Shown in pieces: positions 57,329 through 64,000 of a DNA stretch of 64,000 nt. The position numbers and the translations under genes were made by a program. Below the pieces are notes generated by a model, which worked only from the letters and a program-made list of their open reading frames with translations, ran no database searches and was not told the origin of the DNA. Source of the DNA: Paraburkholderia kirstenboschensis (lineage in GTDB: Bacteria; Pseudomonadota; Gammaproteobacteria; Burkholderiales; Burkholderiaceae); the NCBI RefSeq assembly GCF_904848585.1, contig NZ_CAJHCR010000001.1:248001-312000 (forward strand), written 5' to 3'. Position 1 is the first letter of the stretch, and every line of letters starts with the position of its first letter.

Positions 57329-58549
57329 ATGTCTCACGTCACCGGACGCCGGCCAGATGGCCGGCTGATTCTGTTGCTCGGTGCGCTTGCCGCATGCGGG
57401 CCGATTTCCATCGACATGTATTTGCCGAGCTTGCCGACCATCGCGCAGGCGTTTGCGATCGGAACCGGCGCCGCTCAATCCACACTGACCAGTTTCATGT
57501 TTGGCTTCTCGATCGGCATGCTGCTCTATGGGCCGCTCTCGGATACGTATGGCCGCCGGCCTGTGCTTCTGGGCGGCATCATCATGTATGCGCTGGCGAG
57601 CATTGCGTGCACGCTGTCGTTCTCGATCGGCACGCTGGTCACGTTCCGCTTCGTGCAGGCGCTCGGCGCGGGCGCGGCATCCGTGCTCGCTCGCGCCATT
57701 GCCCGCGACGCGTACGGTCCGACCGACGCTGCGCGCGTGCTGTCGATGCTCGCCATCGTCACGTCGATCGGACCCTTGCTCGCGCCGCTGATCGGCGGAC
57801 AGTTGCTGCTGCTTGGCGGCTGGCGTGTCGTCTTTGTTGCGTTGACGCTGTTCGGCATCGTGTGCGCGATAACCGCGTTTCTCAAGGTGCCTGAAACCTG
57901 GCCGCGCGAAAAGCGTGCGCATTCGGTGCTATTCAAATCGTTCGCTGCGTACGGCCGGCTGTTACGCGATCCAGTGGCGTGGGGGCATATGCTGTGCGGC
58001 GGCATGGCATTCGCGTCGATGTTTGCGTACATCACGGCGACGCCGTTCGTCTATATCCAGTATTTTCACGTGTCGGCGCAGCATTATGGCTTTCTGTTTG
58101 CGCTGAACATAGTCGGGATCATGCTGGGCAACTTCATGAATACGCGGCTTGTTGGCCGGCTTGGGTCGTTGCCGATCATTTCGTTCGCCGCGACCGTGAG
58201 CTGCATTGCGTCGTTGTTCGTCTGTCTTGTCTCGTTGACCGGTTGGGGAGGGCTGTGGTCGATCGTAGCCGGCCTGTTCTTTGTCGTTGGCGTGGTCGGT
58301 TTGCTGGCGGCCAATTGCACGACCGATCTGATGCATCGCTATCCGATGAATGCCGGCGCGGCGGCCGCGGTGTTCGGCGCGGTGCAACTGGCGCTCGGCG
58401 CGCTGTCGAGCCTCGCGGTCGGACTGTGGCAGGATGGCTCGCCGAAAGGCATGGGCATTGTGGTGGGCGTCGCGGGATCGCTGTGCTACATCGGCCGCAT
58501 TCTGGTCGTCAGATGGCACGGGACGAAGGCGCCGGTGGCTGTCGTCTAA
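57329..58549 (+). CDS. Bcr/CflA family MFS drug resistance transporter
   Basis: 406-residue, 12-TM exporter. Family landmarks: LLGALAACGPISIDMYLPSLPTIA at TM1, GPLSDTYGRRPVLLGG (MFS loop motif), and FRFVQALGAGAASVLARAIARD (motif C of drug:H+ antiporters). The sequence matches the Bcr/CflA branch that exports bicyclomycin, sulfonamides or chloramphenicol. The 260 bases before it contain no gene. Divergent from the EVE-like gene. Confidence 0.88.
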   Translation: MSHVTGRRPDGRLILLLGALAACGPISIDMYLPSLPTIAQAFAIGTGAAQSTLTSFMFGFSIGMLLYGPLSDTYGRRPVLLGGIIMYALASIACTLSFSIGTLVTFRFVQALGAGAASVLARAIARDAYGPTDAARVLSMLAIVTSIGPLLAPLIGGQLLLLGGWRVVFVALTLFGIVCAITAFLKVPETWPREKRAHSVLFKSFAAYGRLLRDPVAWGHMLCGGMAFASMFAYITATPFVYIQYFHVSAQHYGFLFALNIVGIMLGNFMNTRLVGRLGSLPIISFAATVSCIASLFVCLVSLTGWGGLWSIVAGLFFVVGVVGLLAANCTTDLMHRYPMNAGAAAAVFGAVQLALGALSSLAVGLWQDGSPKGMGIVVGVAGSLCYIGRILVVRWHGTKAPVAVV

Positions 58550-58754
58550 CGACGGCGCGATGGAGACTGCGCGATAAAGACGGCACAACAAAGACGGCGC
58601 AAAGACCGCGCTCCCGCTTCCCGCGTCCGGTGCGTACACCCATTCACGGTGCACGAAGCGCTTCTACCGGAAAACACCAGGTGTTGCGCGCACGCGACCT
58701 CGCCTTTGAATTTGCATTGCTATGATGGGATCACTGTTCCTCGGAGCGGCAATC

Positions 58755-58985
58755 ATGGCGATCAGAGATTTGATGAACGGCGAGCGGCAACATGCTGCTT
58801 TCGCCGAAGCGCGGAAGCTGGCCGACAGCGGCGCCTATCACGATTACACGGACATCGAATACGTTTTGCGCTTTGATTACGGCTTGACCGATGTGTCTAC
58901 GTTGCTCGACAGCCAGTTGATCCACCGCGATCTGAACCGGCGTTGTGCCGACGCGCGGGAGAAGCTCGACGCGGTCAGTGTGTAA
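58755..58985 (+). CDS. Small hypothetical protein
   Basis: 76 residues starting MAIRDLMNGERQHAAFAEAR, with CGGAG 9 bases before the ATG. It is acidic/helical, ending DLNRRCADAREKLDAVSV, without recognised domains or signal. A longer form starting 33 bases upstream is possible. The next 280 bases contain no gene except the hairpin at 59143-59169. Confidence 0.5.
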   Translation: MAIRDLMNGERQHAAFAEARKLADSGAYHDYTDIEYVLRFDYGLTDVSTLLDSQLIHRDLNRRCADAREKLDAVSV

Positions 58986-59142
58986 CGCGGGGCGAGGGCG
59001 TCGTTTGTCGCCGTGCTGTCTTTACGGCGCGTACGCGGCCAACTGGTCGGGCGCATACGAGTCCGCGCGCCCGTTCCGCAAGTTCGTACGGCTTCAAAGC
59101 CGAAGCGAGGCGCCTGCGCTCGTGTCTTGAACGTCGCGAGCA

Positions 59143-59169
59143 CAAACAAAAACGGGCCTTGCGGCCCGT
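59143..59169 (-). terminator. Terminator after the type VI effector module
   Basis: ACGGGCC (59152-59158) and GGCCCGT (59163-59169) around TTGC; on the minus strand the stem is followed by TTTTTGTTTG. It ends the operon that runs from 60974 to 59265. Confidence 0.8.
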
Positions 59170-59264
59170 GGATGTGTACAGAGATCTGGCGGAGGCGTGA
59201 CCGCCTTAGTTAGCTCCGCAGCGATTGCACGGCATTGCCTATGCAGCTTATTCGGACCAGCGAT

Positions 59265-59498
59265 TTACCACTGCCTGCCGGACTGCCTTGCACGGTACAT
59301 CTTCGTTATTACACCGCCAACGACTGCAAGCAGAAGGCCGAAAACTAAGCCACAACGCAAGGCAAACACCAGCGCTCGCGTACCGCACGCGTCTCCGCAT
59401 TCGAGGGTTTGTGACGGTAGCGCTATATAAAGCCCCACAAGGCCGCCCCCTACGGCGCCAATGACGAACAAGAGTGCGAAAACGAACGCCTTCTTCAC
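59265..59498 (-). CDS. Two-TM membrane protein, candidate immunity protein for the Tae4-type amidase
   Basis: 77 residues from a GTG overlapping the end of the amidase gene (GTGA). It has a first TM of about residues 4-26 (FVFALLFVIGAVGGGLVGLYIA), a 17-residue loop with two cysteines (LECGDACGTR), and a second TM of about 44-66 (ALRCGLVFGLLLAVVGG). The known Tai4 partner is a soluble periplasmic dimer of about 120 residues, so this protein is not recognisably Tai4. Position and tight coupling suggest the immunity role, but that is inference; it could be an unrelated membrane protein. Confidence 0.55.
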   Translation of the reverse strand: MKKAFVFALLFVIGAVGGGLVGLYIALPSQTLECGDACGTRALVFALRCGLVFGLLLAVVGGVITKMYRARQSGRQW

Positions 59499-60106
59499 TT
59501 GATTTCCCAGAATAGGATCGATTTCGAGTCCGCAAGATTGGAGTAAAGGTTTTCTGGACCGACGCCTAAAACGGATAGCGGATTCCACACCTTGTTTATA
59601 CCGAACGTAAACCGAAGAGTCGTTTCCGAACTCGGCGTAAGGCGGTCTACGTTCCACAAGTCAATGTGATCGCCAGTCGGATCTTTGTCCTTCAAGTTGC
59701 GTCGCCAGTAGTTCCCAAAGAAGATCACTCCCGTTTTCCCCTTCACCCTATCTTGCCAGCCTGTGCCTGTAATTGGTACTGGAACAGGGCAACCAGCGAA
59801 AGGGCGACGCTGAAGCCATTCCGCCACTTCCTTGGCCCGAAGCATGTGACTCGTTGGATGACCGTGAAACCAGCACTTCTCGCCTTTGAACGACTTATTG
59901 GTGATTCCCACATTAGCGAGACATGTGCCGAAGCGAATGGCACACTCATCCTCAAAAGCTGGCTTTCCTGTGGACGGGTCGGTGCACGGATCTGAGTGGG
60001 GATATGCCGACCACAACGCGGCAAAAGTAACAGCGTTCAACTGCACTTCTTTGATGGAGTTAGGCGTTGAGTTGGTTCTGACTAATGTCTTTCTGTTCGG
60101 CATCAT
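59495..60106 (-). CDS. tae4: Type VI secretion amidase effector, Tae4 family
   Basis: 203-residue cysteine amidase that cleaves the peptide stem of peptidoglycan (gamma-D-Glu-mDAP) in the periplasm of rival cells. The catalytic pair is visible: Cys55 in FEDECAIRFGTCL and His147 in TGDHIDLWNVD, with KGKTGVIFFGNYW nearby, all hallmarks of Tae4. There is no signal peptide, consistent with type VI delivery. It is preceded by two PAAR-type genes and followed by a small membrane protein. Confidence 0.85.
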   Translation of the reverse strand: MMPNRKTLVRTNSTPNSIKEVQLNAVTFAALWSAYPHSDPCTDPSTGKPAFEDECAIRFGTCLANVGITNKSFKGEKCWFHGHPTSHMLRAKEVAEWLQRRPFAGCPVPVPITGTGWQDRVKGKTGVIFFGNYWRRNLKDKDPTGDHIDLWNVDRLTPSSETTLRFTFGINKVWNPLSVLGVGPENLYSNLADSKSILFWEIK

Positions 60107-60652
60107 TCAGTCTTCCTGTTTTGCAAGGGCTTCATCGCCCCAATACACCGTGTAGTCGCCGCAACTCTCGCCAGTGTGAATGCGAGGTAGCAGTCCATCC
60201 GCATCGAGGCGTCCCGCGCGCATCTGGCCGTCTGGCGTCTCGATCCGATACGGATAACCTTCGAGCGTCATGCCCGCAGCAGCGGCGCGGACCTGTTCGT
60301 CGTAGATCGCATCTGTTACCGATGACGCGATTGCGGCAGCCGCCCCGCTGCTTGCGCCTGCCACGCTTTCGTCGGTCCAGTAAAAGCAACCGGGATTGGG
60401 ACTAGCCATCACGCGATTTTGTCCGCAGGGACACAGCACCAGATCGCCTTCGATGACACCGGGCTTTCCTCTGTAGCATCTGCGTGTAGCTGTACCGGAT
60501 ATCCTGAATGCACCCTTGCAGTTGCCGCACGTTGCTTCGTCACCGTTGAGCGCGAATGGCCTGCCGTGGTCCGTCATGTGAATGGCCGACCCGCCGGTTA
60601 CAACGCCACCTGTCGTCGTGGGGCTGCCTTGCACGACGAGCGCCTTACGCAT
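60107..60652 (-). CDS. PAAR-domain protein
   Basis: 181 residues. The N-terminal part (MRKALVVQGSPTTTGGVVTG, HMTDHGRPFALNGDEATCGNC) and YRGKPGVIEGDLVLCPCGQNRVMAS fit PAAR/DUF4150-type tip proteins, which sharpen the type VI spike. The C-terminal half is an acidic extension of unknown fold with several Cys/Tyr. It abuts tae4 (stop followed directly by ATG), suggesting it carries or loads the amidase. The start at 60652 was chosen because it overlaps the upstream stop by a few bases; one six codons earlier is possible. Confidence 0.75.
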   Translation of the reverse strand: MRKALVVQGSPTTTGGVVTGGSAIHMTDHGRPFALNGDEATCGNCKGAFRISGTATRRCYRGKPGVIEGDLVLCPCGQNRVMASPNPGCFYWTDESVAGASSGAAAAIASSVTDAIYDEQVRAAAAGMTLEGYPYRIETPDGQMRAGRLDADGLLPRIHTGESCGDYTVYWGDEALAKQED

Positions 60653-60974
60653 GGGTGTCGCCTCTCGCATCGGCGAACTCAGCGGCAGGCGACAGGTATC
60701 CGGGATTGAACAGGCTGGGAGTCGTTTCGCCGTTACTTAGGCGCGAACCGATCAGCGCAAGCGGCTTACCCTCCCATGTAGCGGCATAAGCCGCGCCGTC
60801 GATAATGGTGGTTTGACTGCCGTCGTCATACGCGTCGATTTCTCCGACGCGGGCGAATGCCTTGCCTTCATGCTCGGCGCTGGTCATTACCGGGCCCGCG
60901 TATCGGCCGCGCCCGGTACGAGCGCCAATAGTTGCAAACAGGTACGTCAATTCGTTTATCTGCTGTTCCGGCAT
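60645..60974 (-). CDS. Small PAAR-like protein
   Basis: 109 residues, starting MPEQQINELTYLFATIGART. It contains RYAGPVMTSAEHEGKAFARV and the PLALIGSRLSNGETTPS stretch, a PAAR-like spike-tip pattern, and ends ARGDTHA. Its end overlaps the next PAAR gene by 8 bases. Its first residues may pair it with the VgrG spike. No VgrG, TssB/C or other secretion genes are in the window. Confidence 0.6.
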   Translation of the reverse strand: MPEQQINELTYLFATIGARTGRGRYAGPVMTSAEHEGKAFARVGEIDAYDDGSQTTIIDGAAYAATWEGKPLALIGSRLSNGETTPSLFNPGYLSPAAEFADARGDTHA

Positions 60975-62066
60975 TTAAAAGTCTCCTGTCCTGGTTAAGT
61001 TGCTCCGATGCATTGCGCGAAAACTGGCCGCTGACGCGGCAAGGCATTACCCCGCAGGACAGGCCGACAGCCATATCGGACAACTCTGGAAACAGGTGAC
61101 GTGCTGCTGTTTGGTGACGTGGGACAGTATTTTTCCCGCTCGCATTTCAGTGGGATAGTGACAATGCATTAATTCAGGTATGCGTAGCATCCTTGTGATG
61201 CTGTCAACAAAATCCGATCAGAACAGTCGGCTTCAGGTCGCTACGGCATCCCGAATATGCGACTAGATATCGTGAGCTAACCCTGCGCTCACGTCGACAA
61301 GGCCATCCTCGAACAGGCCAAAGATCAAAGCCTGTCCCGGCAGCGACAGATCGGCAAACTCTTCGCCATGGCCTCAAGTAGCGACAGGCTGGTCAGCGCA
61401 TGTACCTGGTCGATGCGGATTGCGGCGATATCCAGCGCGGCAGTATTGTGACCGCTATCGGTACACAGAGATTTGGCCATGATGCGCCTTCATTGTTCTG
61501 TCGAAGCGCTTCAACAAAGGCAAGCACCATCGCACGGCTGGCGGCGCGTAGGGAGATTTGGTTTTTTCTGGTAGATCACGGCGCCCAGTTTTGACGGCTT
61601 GGCGCAGAATCCTGCCCAGTTGTCATCACCGGCCTGCGCGTTTCCAGGACGTCGCCGTGTCAATAGGCCGCCTCATTGCATCGCCCTGGGTGCGCGCGAA
61701 CACCACCTCGGCCAGCTCGCGCGGGTAGTTTGTGTACCCGCTGGTCCAGTCTCAGAAAGTGGGGCGAAACCCTTCCAGCGTCGCCCCCAGGCTCTGTCGA
61801 CGCATCAACTCCGGCAGTGACATGTCAGAGTGCGCGCGGCCCGATCGCGCTGATTGCCCGCCAAGACGGTCCGGAGAACCCACGACCGGGAACCTTCGCT
61901 CGCGCCCTTGAGATACAGGCAGTCCGCGCCGCCCAAGGGGTGCCGTCCCGGCGTCCCACAATAAAACCAGAGAAATAATGTTGGGTCTTTTGCGCTGAGA
62001 GCCTTAGCTGGTAAGGCTCAGCGCGGTTGAATCGGATTGATTCGGATGGGATGCGAGGGGGTGTCC
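60975..62066. other. Long non-coding stretch, degraded sequence
   Basis: About 1.1 kb without a convincing gene. Several open runs exist but lack ribosome-binding sites, recognised domains and proper codon patterns; the plus-strand frame near 61305 (KAILEQAKDQSLSRQRQIGK) and the minus-strand frame ending near 61750 (SLPELMRRQSLGATLEGFRP) look like fragments of once-coding DNA. It may be the remains of a transposon or of a lost VgrG/effector region. No inverted-repeat ends or transposase motif were found. Confidence 0.4.
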
Positions 62067-62156
62067 TGGCGGAGGCGGTGAGATTCGAACTCACGGAAGG
62101 ATCACTCCTTCGCCGGTTTTCAAGACCGGTGCCTTAAACCACTCGGCCACACCTCC
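62067..62156 (-). tRNA. tRNA-Ser (anticodon TGA)
   Basis: 90-nt class II tRNA on the minus strand. The acceptor stem GGAGGTG pairs with CACCTCC-type 3' bases, CCA is encoded, the anticodon arm CCGGT-CTTGAAA-ACCGG gives TGA for UCA codons, and a long variable arm (CGAAGGAGTGATCCTTCCG region) is present as in all tRNA-Ser. Confidence 0.95.
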
Positions 62157-62211
62157 AAGCCGCAAATTGTAACCTGAAAAAACCTCTCTGCGGCGCTCTC
62201 TTCATCTGCAA

Positions 62212-63441
62212 TCACTGTGGATCTTTCAGAAACAACGCCTGTAGATCGTTGAGGAACGCTTGTCCAAGCGGCGTGGGCGCAATCTTTTCGTGGTCGCGCG
62301 TAATCAGCTTGCGGCGTTCCGCCTCCTGCAAAGCCGGCTCGATAGATGTCATCGACAAACCCGTGCGTTCGATAAACCGATGCACCGGAAAGCCTTCGAC
62401 CAGTCGCAGCGCATTCAGCATGAACTCGAACGGCAGGTCGCGCGGTCCGACTTCGTGTTCTTCCTGCACCGCCGCGCCGGCCTTGGCCTGCTCGATGAAC
62501 GTGGCCGGATGCTTGTAGCGCGCCTGACGCAACACACGATTCGGGAACGACAGCTTCGTGTGCGCGCCGGCGCCAATTCCTAGATAGTCGCCAAAACGCC
62601 AGTAGTTCAGGTTGTGCTTGCTCTGCCGATGCGGCTTGGCATACGCGGACACTTCGTAGCGCTCATATCCCGCCGCCGACGTGCGTTCGTGAATCCAGTC
62701 GTGCATGTCGGCGGAGGCATCGTCGTCCGGCAGCACCGGCGGGAATTTCGCAAACAGCGTGTTCGGTTCGAGCGTCAGGTGATACAGCGAGAGATGCGGC
62801 GGCGCGAACGACAACGCAGTCTCGACATCGGCCTGGCATTCGGCGAGCGTCTGCTGCGGAAGCGCGAACATCAGGTCGAGATTGAAATTGTCGAACGTGG
62901 TGGCGGCCACTTCCACCGCATGGCGCGCTTGCGTCGAATCGTGAATCCGGCCGAGCGCCTTCAGATGCGCCTCGTTGAAACTCTGTATGCCCACCGACAA
63001 CCGGTTCACGCCGCTCGCGCGAAACTGCGCGAACTTCGCCGCTTCGAACGTGCCGGGATTGGCCTCGAGGGTGATCTCCGCATCGGCGTCGAGCGGCAGC
63101 AGTGCTCGCACGTCCGACAGCATGCGGTCGAGTCCAGCCGCAGACAGCAAGCTCGGCGTACCGCCGCCGATGAACACCGTATGCACCTGCCGTCCCCACA
63201 CGAGTGGCAAAGCCATCTCGAGATCGGCACGCAATGCGTCGAGATACTCGTTCTCGGGGAAGCTGTCGCCTTTCCATTCATGCGAGTTGAAATCGCAGTA
63301 CGGACACTTGCGCACGCACCACGGAAAATGCACGTACAACGAGAGCGGCGGCAGCGACGTCAGACGGATGCTGCCCGGCGACGTGAATGCCTTGATCACG
63401 CCATTGCCGACATCGGCGGGCGTCGACTTGATCGGAATCAC
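62212..63441 (-). CDS. hemW: Radical SAM haem chaperone HemW
   Basis: 409-residue radical SAM protein related to HemN. The cluster motif WCVRKCPYCDFNSH has CX3CX2C but lacks the fourth cysteine of HemN, which marks HemW, a haem-transfer protein rather than an oxidase. Other landmarks are VFIGGGTPSLLSAAGLDRML, EANPGTFEAAKFAQFR and SVGIQSFNEAHLKALGR. The GTG at 63441 overlaps the rdgB stop (GTGA), so the two are translationally coupled, a common rdgB-hemW pairing. It begins IPIKSTPADVG. Confidence 0.92.
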   Translation of the reverse strand: MIPIKSTPADVGNGVIKAFTSPGSIRLTSLPPLSLYVHFPWCVRKCPYCDFNSHEWKGDSFPENEYLDALRADLEMALPLVWGRQVHTVFIGGGTPSLLSAAGLDRMLSDVRALLPLDADAEITLEANPGTFEAAKFAQFRASGVNRLSVGIQSFNEAHLKALGRIHDSTQARHAVEVAATTFDNFNLDLMFALPQQTLAECQADVETALSFAPPHLSLYHLTLEPNTLFAKFPPVLPDDDASADMHDWIHERTSAAGYERYEVSAYAKPHRQSKHNLNYWRFGDYLGIGAGAHTKLSFPNRVLRQARYKHPATFIEQAKAGAAVQEEHEVGPRDLPFEFMLNALRLVEGFPVHRFIERTGLSMTSIEPALQEAERRKLITRDHEKIAPTPLGQAFLNDLQALFLKDPQ

Positions 63442-64000
63442 GCTTCCTCCGTTAGACGCACAAGCAGTTGGCGCAACGCAATCGCGCGATGACTGCTGGC
63501 GTTCTTCACCGCCGGCTCGAGCTCCGCGGCGCTCGCGTTCAGCGACGGCAAAAAAAAGTACGGGTCGTAACCGAAGCCATGCGAGCCGCGCGGCGCATCC
63601 AGAATCTCGCCGTGCCACCGGCCTTCGGCGATCAGCGGCTCGGGATCGTCCGCGTGACGCACCAGTGCCAGCACGCAGTAGTAGTACGCGCGCCGATCGC
63701 TCTCGCCTTGTAACGCCGAGACGAGCCGCGCGTTGTTCGCAGCGTCGCTTTTCTCGCCGCCGGCCAGTTGCGCGTAGCGCGCCGAATACACGCCCGGCGA
63801 GCCGCGCAGCGCGCGCACGCAAAGACCGGAGTCGTCGGCGAGGGCAGGCAGGCCGGTGAGCGTGGCCGCATGCCGTGCCTTGGTAAGCGCGTTTTCGACG
63901 AACGTCGGATGCGGTTCTTCCGCTTCCGGCACACCCAGTTCGCCTTGCGCAATCAACTCGATGCCGGCCGCGCCGAGCAGCGCCGCGAACTCGCGCAGCT
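63438..64000 (-). CDS. rdgB: Non-canonical purine NTP pyrophosphatase (ITPase), 3' part
   Basis: Partial: the 5' end lies beyond the right edge, with about 187 codons visible. RdgB hydrolyses dITP, XTP and ITP to keep them out of DNA and RNA. Landmarks: LREFAALLGAAGIEL, HPTFVENALTKARHAATLTGLPALADDSGLCVRALRG and RGSHGFGYDPYFFLPS, followed by SSHRAIALRQL. It precedes hemW with a 4-base overlap. Confidence 0.95.
   Translation of the reverse strand, partial: LREFAALLGAAGIELIAQGELGVPEAEEPHPTFVENALTKARHAATLTGLPALADDSGLCVRALRGSPGVYSARYAQLAGGEKSDAANNARLVSALQGESDRRAYYYCVLALVRHADDPEPLIAEGRWHGEILDAPRGSHGFGYDPYFFLPSLNASAAELEPAVKNASSHRAIALRQLLVRLTEEA

Overview
The window looks like a chromosomal segment of a Burkholderiaceae bacterium, most likely Paraburkholderia or Burkholderia. 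The grounds are high G+C coding sequence and beta-proteobacterial gene orders such as nadC/nadB, rpmBG-radC, fkpB-ispH, rdgB-hemW and hemL-ribD-ribE-ribBA-ribH-nusB. The assignment rests on recognised protein families and gene order; no search was run.

Layout. 1-5.4 kb: NAD biosynthesis (nadC 3' end, nadB), ribosomal proteins L28/L33, radC, then fkpB-ispH. 5.8-11 kb: a complete branched-chain amino-acid type ABC importer (substrate-binding lipoprotein, livHMGF). 11-18 kb: GNAT, argD, an iron-sulfur flavin reductase, an SDR-like protein, rsuA and an MFS exporter. 18-27.7 kb: a tightly coupled peptide-scavenging operon made of an RpiR regulator, iaaA, gsiABCD, a DmpA-type aminopeptidase and a DppA-type D-aminopeptidase. 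27.7-35.1 kb: alpha/beta hydrolase, amino-acid permease, tRNA-Leu(CAA), hemN, ykgJ-like, DUF1439 lipoprotein, uppP, trmB and a candidate sRNA.

36.0-40.6 kb: a 4.5-kb genomic island inserted at tRNA-Gly(CCC), bounded by a perfect 57-bp direct repeat. The island carries a retron: a structured non-coding RNA candidate (msr-msd), an 80-aa all-helical protein, an XRE-type HTH protein and a reverse transcriptase with NAxxH and YVDD motifs. On the opposite strand lies a probably frameshifted gene with a HEPN-like R-X4-H motif. No integrase is visible. This is the most interesting part of the window. The known effector classes of retrons are absent, so the small helical protein and the HTH protein are the accessory candidates.

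40.7-58.5 kb: yggT, EthD-like protein, DUF2520 protein, small proteins, a serine/threonine dehydratase-like enzyme, a LysE exporter, ubiD, a structured RNA ahead of a lytic transglycosylase, an aminotransferase, the riboflavin/nusB cluster (with a RibBA whose cyclohydrolase half lacks the zinc-site cysteines), hemL, and an MFS drug exporter. 58.7-62.1 kb: an orphan type VI secretion cargo module (two PAAR-type proteins, a Tae4-family amidase and a two-TM putative immunity protein) followed by about 1.1 kb without a recognisable gene. 62.1-64 kb: tRNA-Ser(TGA), hemW and a partial rdgB.
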